This document shows, piece by piece, positions 53,678 through 61,001 of a DNA stretch of 64,000 nt (position 1 is its first letter; each line of letters begins with the position of its first letter). Position numbers and translations under genes: made by a program. The stretch is from GCA-2686295 sp964402995 (GTDB lineage Archaea > Nanobdellota > Nanobdellia > Woesearchaeales > GCA-2686295), in contig CAYOEA010000001.1 of assembly GCA_964402995.1 (NCBI GenBank), positions 62,001 through 126,000 of the forward strand, given 5' to 3'. The notes beneath the pieces were generated by a model. The model saw only the letters and a program-made list of their open reading frames with translations. It was not told the DNA's origin and did not search any database.

Positions 53678-53773
53678 ACAAAAAAGGAAAAAAACTTTTT
53701 TGAAATTGCAAATTACTTGGATGAAAAAACAAAAGATAAAGAAGAATTTGATTTCTTAATTAATTTGCAATAG
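53622..53773 (+). repeat. 96-bp tandem repeat of gene end plus terminator
   Basis: Two copies, starting at 53622 (cut by the gap) and 53718, with a period of 96. Between them lies CAAAAAAG...CTTTTTTG, an eight-base-pair terminator-like hairpin. The copies differ in stop codon (TAA, then TAG). The second copy is antisense to the last codons of the GluRS-like gene (stop at 53713). Confidence 0.88.
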
Positions 53774-55044
53774 CCGAAACCTTCAAAATAAATAAATGTT
53801 CCAACGATAAGTTTTTTCAGATGGGTTTGTGCAATTCCTTCAATAACTGAATTATCTGCCATACGGATACTAACTTCAATAGAATCTCGCATCGAGAAAG
53901 GAAGCCAATAAATAGTTTTCATAGATTTATCGGTAAAGTCCAAATCAGATTCTGCAATATTATAAGCATTTTTTCTACAAAATTTAATGTGACCAAAAAG
54001 TTTGTAAAATGATTTTTCTTTAAGAGAATATTTGTCAGAACGAGAAATATAGATAAGCTCAGATGAATTCAAAGAATAGGAATTTTTATCCTTAAGAGTC
54101 ATATTCACTTTTCCCGCAGGCATTTCTTGAACTCTAAGACGGACAGGATTAACAACTAAAATAGAACTAACAAAATTTCCATCTAAAAATTGCTTATTAA
54201 AAGAATAAAGAGTTTGAAGAGATAATGATTTATCCTTAGAAGAAATACCAAGAGATAAAATATAATTCTTAATAGCTAAAGGAATAATAGATCTAGATTT
54301 TAAATCAAATAAATTAGGGGTTTTACTAGATATATTTAATATTCCAATAAATTGAGACTTAACTTTAACTTTTCCAATAAGCTTAACCAAATAATCAAAC
54401 AAAGCTTTATTTTTTGAATTAGAATAAAAATAATTGGAAATGTTAGATGAAACAAAAGCAACCGCTAAGAGAAAATCTTGAACTGGTATTAACTTTTTTT
54501 TATCTGAAGAAATAATTGAATCATAAATAATAGGATCCCTAAAAGAAGAATCTTTATGTTTAATATCAGTTCGAAGTCTTAAACAAATAGGCAATTCAGA
54601 CTGCGCAGCACCAAGCCATAAAATAAGATTTTCTCTAAAATGATTATAACGACAATCACAGGATTTAGATAAAGACTGATTCTTTGCAATAGAAGATTTA
54701 CTACAAGTACAAATATAAGCTTTACCAATATTCATCAGCTTCTGAGCAAAAATACTTGCAGGATTTAAAAACGAAGATAGATTAATAGTTTCGTTTGCTT
54801 CTAAATCAAGCCATTTGAGAATTGAATTTAAATCAGATAAAGAAGGTTTTACTTCTAAATCATTAATGAATAAATTAAATGAACCTGAGAAATGTTTTGC
54901 AAAAAGTTTATTGATAAACAAATCTCGAGCAAGATTTAAATTAAAAGAATCATCAAGATTAAACACAAAGCCAGACTTAACAGTGTCAACAGGTTTTATT
55001 CTAGAAAATAAAGAATTCAAACTAATAACTTTTACCTCACCCAT
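53713..55044 (-). CDS. glutamyl-tRNA synthetase homologue lacking catalytic motifs
   Basis: 443 residues against roughly 550 in archaeal GluRS. Family features: KAYICTCSKSSIAKNQ with CDCRYNHFRENLILW (zinc finger region), ICLRLRTDIKHKDSSFRDP, NPVRLRVQEMPAGK, and the end AQTHLKKLIVGTFIYFEGFG. The HIGH position reads FNLNLARDLF and the KMSKS-like position LNISSKTPNLF, so both catalytic signatures are gone. It cannot be a normal synthetase and is probably a regulatory or tRNA-binding paralogue. The last 17 residues are read from the antisense repeat, so the natural C-terminus may differ. Confidence 0.78.
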   Translation of the reverse strand: MGEVKVISLNSLFSRIKPVDTVKSGFVFNLDDSFNLNLARDLFINKLFAKHFSGSFNLFINDLEVKPSLSDLNSILKWLDLEANETINLSSFLNPASIFAQKLMNIGKAYICTCSKSSIAKNQSLSKSCDCRYNHFRENLILWLGAAQSELPICLRLRTDIKHKDSSFRDPIIYDSIISSDKKKLIPVQDFLLAVAFVSSNISNYFYSNSKNKALFDYLVKLIGKVKVKSQFIGILNISSKTPNLFDLKSRSIIPLAIKNYILSLGISSKDKSLSLQTLYSFNKQFLDGNFVSSILVVNPVRLRVQEMPAGKVNMTLKDKNSYSLNSSELIYISRSDKYSLKEKSFYKLFGHIKFCRKNAYNIAESDLDFTDKSMKTIYWLPFSMRDSIEVSIRMADNSVIEGIAQTHLKKLIVGTFIYFEGFGYCKLIKKSNSSLSFVFSSK

Positions 55045-55088
55045 AAATTAAATGTAACATAAAAAGTTTATATAACTTGTGAAAAAAA

Positions 55089-55400
55089 TTATATTCCTTT
55101 AAACCAGTCTTGAACCAAAGTACCAATAAAAGGGAGTTCTTTTTTCTTATTATGAGCAACATAAACTATACCTATAACCATATAGACTAAAACAATTACC
55201 CAGATTAATTCAGATAAAGAACGAACAATAGAACCAAATGCAGTTAATAAAACTAAGAATAAACCATGCCTAAGATGAAACGCTACAAATTTTGAGTTTT
55301 CCTTATAATTTAATATGAAAGCGATAACCCAACCAATAACAGTGATGTAACCAATAATTGCAATTGTACGTTCATTAGAACTGATAGTTTTTCTTGTCAT
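55089..55400 (-). CDS. small membrane protein, DUF4870/Tic20-like
   Basis: 103 residues. Three hydrophobic segments (about 13-29, 43-62 and 66-83) with the phrase ENSKFVAFHLRHGLFL between the first two, the typical core of DUF4870/Tic20-like proteins (KFVxFHxxQ). C-terminal end LPFIGTLVQDWFKGI. Function in prokaryotes is unknown. It stands alone between the GluRS-like gene and the tRNA-Ala locus. Confidence 0.8.
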   Translation of the reverse strand: MTRKTISSNERTIAIIGYITVIGWVIAFILNYKENSKFVAFHLRHGLFLVLLTAFGSIVRSLSELIWVIVLVYMVIGIVYVAHNKKKELPFIGTLVQDWFKGI

Positions 55401-55475
55401 AAATAAAATAATATTTGTTGAGTTTTAATATTTTACGACAATTTTTTAAATTGTTGCTTAATTATAAATCTATAT

Positions 55476-55542
55476 GGGCTCTAGGCTCCAACGAATTCGT
55501 TCGTTGACACCGAATAGGGTTTCCCTTTCGGTCAAGCCCTAG
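55476..55542 (+). ncRNA. structured leader RNA with tRNA-like 5' end
   Basis: Begins GGGCTCTAGGCTC, nearly identical to the start of tRNA-Ala 76 bases downstream (GGGCTCTTGGCTC). It then folds into CAACGAA-TTCG-TTCGTTG (seven base pairs, UUCG loop) and ACCGAA...TTCGGT with an inner AGGG/CCCT stem, enclosed by CTAGGCT with AGCCCTAG. A TATA-like AATTATAAAT lies just upstream (about 55460-55469). It may be a pre-tRNA leader, a small RNA, or a decayed tRNA copy. Confidence 0.5.
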
Positions 55543-55551
55543 AAAATATGT

Positions 55552-55765
55552 GGGCTCTTGGCTCAGTCTGGTAGAGCGCTCGGTTGGCAATCGGGAGGCC
55601 GCGGGTTCAAAACTACGTTTTCCGTTGTACGCAGAAATTGTTAATTTCTGGTATCCAAAAAACCTAAGTTTTTTGAGTAGCTCAGAAAAAGCTTTTCTTC
55701 GAGCGCAAGAATTGCTTTTGCAATTCATTCGAATGGAAGCGTGGATGAAAGTCCCGCAGAGTCCA
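55552..55765 (+). tRNA. tRNA-Ala (anticodon GGC) with 140-nt T-loop intron
   Basis: Exon 1 is 55552-55611, intron 55612-55751, exon 2 55752-55765; the mature tRNA has 74 nt. Acceptor GGGCTCT/AGAGTCC has the alanine identity pair G3:U70; anticodon loop TTGGCAA gives GGC. The T-arm is GCGGG-TTCAAA...T-CCCGC. A bulge-helix-bulge is visible: TTCA pairs with TGAA, with bulges AAA and AGT, which gives a seven-base T-loop TTCAAAT after splicing. The intron contains four hairpins in series inside a closing stem (CTACG/CGTGG). Confidence 0.85.
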
Positions 55766-55777
55766 TAATTTGGTGAA

Positions 55778-55826
55778 GTGGGACGTCAGAAATTATTTTT
55801 AATTTCTGTATGTCCTGCAGAGTCCA
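55778..55826 (+). pseudogene. partial tRNA-like copy: T-arm and 3' acceptor
   Basis: GTGGG and CCTGC can pair as a T-stem, with CAGAAATTA-TTTT-TAATTTCTG (perfect nine-base-pair hairpin) in the loop position, followed by AGAGTCCA, identical to the 3' acceptor of tRNA-Ala. The hairpin resembles the first hairpin of the tRNA-Ala intron. It looks like a shortened copy of intron plus exon 2. Confidence 0.6.
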
Positions 55827-55904
55827 TATTTCACTATTTTTATTTTCAAAAAACTTATATAGTAAATACACTTTATTATAGACGAGAGAGTGAGAGTGTA
55901 AATA

Positions 55905-57254
55905 TTGAAGCCTTTAAAGATTGGTAAAATAGAGATTGAGAGAATTCTTAAGTCCAAAAGTGTTACTCTAAAACATTTAATAGAGACAAAACTATGGCTA
56001 AAAGTAATTATTGGACTGGTCATGGGTATACTTGTAGGATTATTCTTAGGACCTGATATTGGACTTGTTACTGAAAAACTTGCATTAACATTAACGAATT
56101 GGTTAGCATTGCCAGGACAATTATTTATTCAATTAATTAAGATGATAATAGTTCCGCTTGTTTTCTCATCCATAATTATAGGGATGGTTTCAAGTGGTAG
56201 CCCTGATTTTCTAAAAAAGATAGGACCTAGAATTGCAGTTTACTTTTTAATCACAACAACTATTGCAACAATTATTGGAATATCTGTTGCTTATCTCATA
56301 CAGCCAGGAGCATATATAGCGGAAGAATTCGTTATGTCTGAAACTGCTAATACAGTTGCTTCATCAACAGATCTTGCAAACATTCCTTCAGCGATAGCAA
56401 ATATAGTTCCAGGGAATCCTTTTGAAGCAATTGTAAAAGGAGATATGCTTGGAGTTGTAATATTTACAATAATAATCGGTTTAGCATTTTTATTCTTAAA
56501 ACCAGAAAAAATAGAACCTGCAATTAAGTTCTTACAAGTTATACAAGATATTTGTATGAGAATAGTTAAGTGGGCAATGGCAATGGTTCCTTACGCAGTC
56601 TTTGGTTTAATGACTCAAGTTACTGCCCAGACAGGTTTAAAGACAATGGTAGGTCTTGGAATGTATATGCTGACAGTTTTAATTGGTTTATTTTTACTAG
56701 TTGTTGTTTACAATTTAATAGTATTAATATTTCTTAGAAAGAATCCATTCAAATTCATGGGCAAAATAAAAAATGCACTATTAGTTGCATTTTCAACTTC
56801 AAGTTCCGCAGCAACAATGCCTCTTTCAATTAAAATTGCAGAAGACAAATTAAAAGTTAAACCAGCAATTTCAGAATTCATAATACCAGTTGGAGCAACT
56901 ATTAACATGGATGGAACTGCACTTTATCAAGTTGTTGCAACTATTTTTCTAGCACAAGTCTTTGGAATTCATTTAGCACTACCTACACTAATTTTAATTA
57001 TTGCAGTTACAGTTGGAGCATCCATAGGAGCACCTTCAGCCCCAGGAACAGGAATTATAATTCTTGCAACTATTCTTGAATCTGCAGGAATACCAGGCGC
57101 AGGAATCGCATTAATACTTGGAGTAGACAGAATATTAGATATGTGTAGAACATCTGTAAACGTCACAGGAGATTTAACTGCTTGTTATTATTTTGATAAT
57201 AAATTAGATAAATTCTTTAAGAAAGATAAAACTAAGGCAGTTCAAGTTTCTTAA
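55905..57254 (+). CDS. sodium/proton-dicarboxylate symporter (DctA/GltP family)
   Basis: 449 residues. Family motifs: the Ser-rich hairpin AFSTSSSAATMPLSIKIAED, the helix-7 NMDGTALYQ, the second hairpin GAPSAPGTGIIILA and the substrate-binding VDRILDMCRTSVNVTGD. The Asp and Arg of this last segment fit aspartate/glutamate or C4-dicarboxylate. The only usable start is TTG at 55905, since TAA precedes it in frame and the next ATG is inside the first membrane helix. A TATA-like CTTATATAG lies about 50 bases upstream. Confidence 0.93.
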   Translation: MKPLKIGKIEIERILKSKSVTLKHLIETKLWLKVIIGLVMGILVGLFLGPDIGLVTEKLALTLTNWLALPGQLFIQLIKMIIVPLVFSSIIIGMVSSGSPDFLKKIGPRIAVYFLITTTIATIIGISVAYLIQPGAYIAEEFVMSETANTVASSTDLANIPSAIANIVPGNPFEAIVKGDMLGVVIFTIIIGLAFLFLKPEKIEPAIKFLQVIQDICMRIVKWAMAMVPYAVFGLMTQVTAQTGLKTMVGLGMYMLTVLIGLFLLVVVYNLIVLIFLRKNPFKFMGKIKNALLVAFSTSSSAATMPLSIKIAEDKLKVKPAISEFIIPVGATINMDGTALYQVVATIFLAQVFGIHLALPTLILIIAVTVGASIGAPSAPGTGIIILATILESAGIPGAGIALILGVDRILDMCRTSVNVTGDLTACYYFDNKLDKFFKKDKTKAVQVS

Positions 57255-57606
57255 GAGGTTTTGCAGGCATAGCGGCTTCAATTAATTTCGATAAAGATAC
57301 ACCTTTCAAAGGTTTTAAATCTTTAAGTTCGGATGATGTTGCTAATCTATCTGAATTATTAGCGCCATAAAGCAATGAAGGATTCTTATCAAGAATACCA
57401 TAAGACATATTATTAATTTTTCCAGGCAATAGAGATGATAGTAAACCATTCCCATAAGTTTCACTTGGGTCAACAGTTGAATTTAGAAAGCCAACCATTG
57501 GATTAGGCACGTTACGATCATAGTTAATACCACTAATAGACTCATATTTTACAATAGAGTCAGAATTGTGAGTTCCCACTTTTGTTGGTATTAAATCATA
57601 TGTCAT
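57232..57606 (-). CDS. hypothetical protein, convergent with symporter gene
   Basis: 124 residues, soluble, with no recognisable motif (MTYDLIPTKVGTHNSDSIVK at the start; many Ser, Asn and Leu). It overlaps the 3' end of the symporter gene by 23 bases on the other strand. The interval it fills is otherwise empty, and the frame has ordinary codon use for this genome, which is why I keep it. There is no convincing ribosome-binding site. Confidence 0.5.
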   Translation of the reverse strand: MTYDLIPTKVGTHNSDSIVKYESISGINYDRNVPNPMVGFLNSTVDPSETYGNGLLSSLLPGKINNMSYGILDKNPSLLYGANNSDRLATSSELKDLKPLKGVSLSKLIEAAMPAKPLKKLELP

Positions 57607-57749
57607 TCTAACTAATCAAACTAAGAAAGCAAATAATTATTTATAAATGTTTCGATTATTCAACACTACATAGTAGTTACTGTCGCAGAGCTCTTTTCTC
57701 GACTAATATGACAAAGTTTAAAAATAAGATTTTAATACAATAGAAAAGG

Positions 57750-58412
57750 ATGGTTGTTAAAAGTACTAAAAAAGACAAAATAAAAGTAATATTCTTCGAT
57801 TTTTGGGGAACACTAGTAGAAAATGGAGTATTTCCAAGTCCAGTACGACAAGCTCATAGAATATTAAGAGTTCAAATGCCATTCTCAGACTATATTGAAC
57901 GATTTGAAGAAGCATTCATGACTAAGAAATTCGATACATTAACAGAAGCATTTCATAACGTTGCAGAAGAATTTGGATTAAATCCGCCAGAATTCGTATA
58001 CGATAAATTAATTGGAATGTGGAACAAAAATACTTTCTTATGCAAACCATTTGAAGATACAATAAAATCTTTAGAAGAACTAAAAAAGGATTACAAAATA
58101 GTTTTAATATCAAATACAGATAATCTATCAATACCTCAAGTAATGGATAAATTCAAATTAACAAAATACTTTGATAAAGTTATTCTTTCATGCGAAGAAG
58201 GAAAATTAAAAACAAATAAAGATCTATTCTTAGAAACAATAAAAGAATTAAAACTTAAACCAGCAAATGCATTAATGATTGGAGATTCAATACCAACAGA
58301 TATGAAAGGTGCAGAAAACGCAGGAATAAGAGGAATTCTACTTGATAGAAACGACAGACGAGAATACGAAAATAAGATAACTAAGTTAGAACAAATAAAA
58401 GAAAAAATTTAA
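57750..58412 (+). CDS. HAD-superfamily hydrolase
   Basis: 220 residues. Motif I is FFDFWGTLVE with the nucleophile Asp and Trp in place of the second Asp, as in dehalogenase-like and some phosphatase members. Motif II Ser in VLISNTDN, motif III Lys in KTNKDLF, and motif IV GDSIPTDMKGAENAGIRGI. A helical cap lies between motifs I and II. It probably acts on a small phosphorylated or halogenated metabolite. The missing second Asp argues for caution about phosphatase activity. Confidence 0.88.
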   Translation: MVVKSTKKDKIKVIFFDFWGTLVENGVFPSPVRQAHRILRVQMPFSDYIERFEEAFMTKKFDTLTEAFHNVAEEFGLNPPEFVYDKLIGMWNKNTFLCKPFEDTIKSLEELKKDYKIVLISNTDNLSIPQVMDKFKLTKYFDKVILSCEEGKLKTNKDLFLETIKELKLKPANALMIGDSIPTDMKGAENAGIRGILLDRNDRREYENKITKLEQIKEKI

Positions 58413-58424
58413 TTAAAAAAAAAA

Positions 58425-58613
58425 TTACTTCTCAAACTTTTTCAGTATTTCTTCTAGTAAGCACCATTTAGTAAATGCAAACTGAAACATATTAAGACCT
58501 ACAAATAAGGTGAATAATATCCAGTAATAACTTACAAAATGAGTTAGAGCAACTGATGCGAGAATCATTAAACCAATAATCAGTCTCATTTTACTTTGTA
58601 GATTAAATTTCAT
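58425..58613 (-). CDS. DUF2892-type two-helix membrane protein
   Basis: 62 residues with two membrane helices (about 9-27 and 29-46) and the YgaP-like pattern MRLIIGLMILASVALTHFVS ... GLNMFQFAFTKWCLLEEILKK. This is the DUF2892 family, often fused to or beside rhodanese domains, of unknown function. Its ATG overlaps the stop of the COG1361 gene (ATGA), so it belongs to the RND exporter operon. Confidence 0.85.
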   Translation of the reverse strand: MKFNLQSKMRLIIGLMILASVALTHFVSYYWILFTLFVGLNMFQFAFTKWCLLEEILKKFEK

Positions 58614-59860
58614 TTTCGTTTTCCTCGTTTTCTAGTTGAAAGCTTAAAGATAATCAATAATATAACTAATGCTAAAAAAATAAATCCAACAGTTTTGAAG
58701 TAATTTGGAGCCTGACCAGTTACATCGAATTTCGCTTCTCTGTCAAAAATGTAAATTCTATCATCGCCAGCATCAGTATCACCTTTAGCTCGAATTACGA
58801 CTTTGAAACTATGAGTAGTGATATCTGCGTCTCTATGAACATCTAAATCAAAGATAACTTCGCCAGTTTCACCAGCTTCTAATTCACCTAAGTATTTACT
58901 TCTAACATCAAAGTTGAAAGGTTGACTACTTTGTTTGATTAATCTTACATCAACTGATTCTGCACTAGTAGTTCCATTGTTTGTAATATAAAGTTTTAAT
59001 TCACCATTGCTCGCAGCAAGACCTGATCCTTCATAAGAATCAATAACTAAGTAAGGCCTTTCTTTTACAAGTAATCTTGAATTAAGAGTGTTTCTATATT
59101 CATTATTATCCAAATCTAAGTATTTAATATCATATTCTAAATCGTAAACTCCAGGTTCTAATGAATCATCAACGTCAAGAAAAAAAGAAATTGCTTTGCT
59201 TTCGCCATCGTTTAATCTTCCAATCCAAACATGATTATCATCACTGTATGAAGAAGAAATTCCACTAGGTAAATCTAAATCAATTTCAACAGCTTTCGCA
59301 GATTTCTCTCCAACGTTTTCTAAGTAAGCATCAATTCTAACATAGTCATCACCAGATCTAATTTCAGCAGGAGCTGTAACAATATTTGAAATTCCAAGAA
59401 TAATTCCTTCTTTTTTTACAGGAACCATGAATCTAATAAATCTTGAAGTAGCTTGGACTTCACCATCATACACATATTTGCCAGTTAATTTAAATTCATA
59501 ATTTGCCGCAGGCGCATCATTCATAAACTTAACTCTATATTTCACATTATAATTCTGATTCGGATAAAGATGACCAAGTAAAGAGTCGCCTTCTGCATCT
59601 AAAATTATAACATGTTCTTCTGTTAAAGTATCATCTGCTTCAAGTGTAACAATTAATTTATAATTTGGATCCTGATTTAAATCTATATCAGGATTTAAAC
59701 TAATTGCATCATGAAATTGAATAACTATATCAACTTCATCACCTGCAGAAATAATTGCAGGGTCGTACGTTATGCCATCCAATACTAAATTATTTGCACT
59801 AACTAATTGAGCAAATGCAAGTATCATAATAATTCCAAAAATTCCTAAAAATCGTCTCAT
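58610..59860 (-). CDS. COG1361-type extracellular protein, RND-associated
   Basis: 416 residues from the ATG at 59860 (GAGGTTT just upstream); the open frame is longer but the signal peptide begins here (MRRFLGIFGIIMILAFAQLV, cleavage near VSANN). CARDB-like modules follow (YLENVGEKSAKAVEIDLDLP; LYITNNGTTSAESVDVRLI), then a C-terminal membrane helix (YFKTVGFIFLALVILLIIFK) and a basic tail. It has the same plan as the ABC-associated protein at 1491. It lies directly downstream of two RND genes, which suggests an extracytoplasmic partner of that exporter. Confidence 0.87.
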   Translation of the reverse strand: MRRFLGIFGIIMILAFAQLVSANNLVLDGITYDPAIISAGDEVDIVIQFHDAISLNPDIDLNQDPNYKLIVTLEADDTLTEEHVIILDAEGDSLLGHLYPNQNYNVKYRVKFMNDAPAANYEFKLTGKYVYDGEVQATSRFIRFMVPVKKEGIILGISNIVTAPAEIRSGDDYVRIDAYLENVGEKSAKAVEIDLDLPSGISSSYSDDNHVWIGRLNDGESKAISFFLDVDDSLEPGVYDLEYDIKYLDLDNNEYRNTLNSRLLVKERPYLVIDSYEGSGLAASNGELKLYITNNGTTSAESVDVRLIKQSSQPFNFDVRSKYLGELEAGETGEVIFDLDVHRDADITTHSFKVVIRAKGDTDAGDDRIYIFDREAKFDVTGQAPNYFKTVGFIFLALVILLIIFKLSTRKRGKRK

Positions 59861-59888
59861 TTTTTTAAACCTCGTATAATCGTTTATT

Positions 59889-61001
59889 TTATTCTGTTTT
59901 GTTTTTTTCATTAGCATATAATATTGCAGGCATGAATACAACAGTTACAAGAAATGTAACTACAATTCCAACACCTAAAATTATACCTAAAGTTTTCATT
60001 GCAGGAATAACTCCAAATAAAAGAGCTAAGAATCCTGCACTTGTTGTAAGAGAAGAACCAAGCATTGCTCTAAACAATTCTTCTTGCGTTGCTATAATTG
60101 CCTCTCTTGCAGAGCCTAATTTCTTCTTAAAATCGAAAAACTTGTGAGTGATATGAATACCATAATCAATTCCAAGTGCCATAATCATTGCAGCTGCAAC
60201 CATACTAACCACAGTTAAAGTCAGTCCTAAATATCCCGCAATACCAAGAGTCATAATTAAACTAATCATGATTACTGCGACAGTGTATAAGACTTTTTTA
60301 AATGAACCTTTGAAATAAAAGATTAAAAGTATTAATATGAATAAAAAGCTAAATCCTGTGATAAAAGTAAAGTCTGAAATAATAACTTCAAAAGTTGCTT
60401 TATCAATTGCATTAAAACCAGTAAGACTTGATTTAATTCCAGGATTATATCCTTCTAAACTTTCAATGTCAGCTTCAATGTCTTGAACAACTCGTTTGAT
60501 AACTGCAGCTTCAGCGCCAGTATCAGATCTAATTTGTATAAAACCAAAATCCATTGATGAAGATAAGTAAAGACTAGTTCTTGGATCTGATTTTAAGATT
60601 TGTTTTATTTTTTCATCAGAAGATGGAATAATTCCACCTGTATGTTCTTTCACAATATTTGCAATTGAGTAAACATCTAAAATAAATTCTTCACTAGATA
60701 TTTTTTGAGATAATAAATCAATATATTTAATTGATTCAGCTAAACGTAAATCATAAACACCATCATCTTCTAAAACAAGATACATCATATCTGCACCATA
60801 CTGTGCTCGCATATCATTCATTAAACTTACAACTTCAGTCTCTTGAGGTAAAACTTTCTCAAGTGAAGGTTCTACGTTCTTAATTAATGAAGGAATTGCA
60901 GGAATTAGCAATGCAAACAATACAAACATGATAATTAAAACAGTTTTATAATTATCAATTAAAAATTTGGATAAGTTTTTTGCAAAGTTTTCTAGAGTCA
61001 T
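59889..61001 (-). CDS. RND/MMPL-type exporter subunit (second half)
   Basis: 370 residues. One membrane helix (about 18-37), a large extracytoplasmic loop (about 40-200), then a bundle of five helices including MALGIDYGIHITHKFFDFKK, the conserved Asp/His helix-4 motif of MMPL/SecDF-like transporters. It is half the size of a bacterial RND protein and pairs with the similar gene at 60998. The two overlap by four bases (ATGA), so a heterodimer is likely. Proton-driven lipid or hydrophobic-molecule export is the family role. Confidence 0.9.
   Translation of the reverse strand: MTLENFAKNLSKFLIDNYKTVLIIMFVLFALLIPAIPSLIKNVEPSLEKVLPQETEVVSLMNDMRAQYGADMMYLVLEDDGVYDLRLAESIKYIDLLSQKISSEEFILDVYSIANIVKEHTGGIIPSSDEKIKQILKSDPRTSLYLSSSMDFGFIQIRSDTGAEAAVIKRVVQDIEADIESLEGYNPGIKSSLTGFNAIDKATFEVIISDFTFITGFSFLFILILLIFYFKGSFKKVLYTVAVIMISLIMTLGIAGYLGLTLTVVSMVAAAMIMALGIDYGIHITHKFFDFKKKLGSAREAIIATQEELFRAMLGSSLTTSAGFLALLFGVIPAMKTLGIILGVGIVVTFLVTVVFMPAILYANEKNKTE

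Noticed and set aside
55462..55768. Open frames on both strands across the tRNA-Ala locus
   Set aside because: The region is explained base by base as tRNA exons, structured intron and leader. The frames are by-products of the hairpins.
55905..55907. TTG start of the symporter as sign of a frameshift upstream
   Set aside because: A stop codon lies two codons earlier in frame, the N-terminus fits a cytoplasmic lead into the first helix, and no upstream fragment of the gene is visible.
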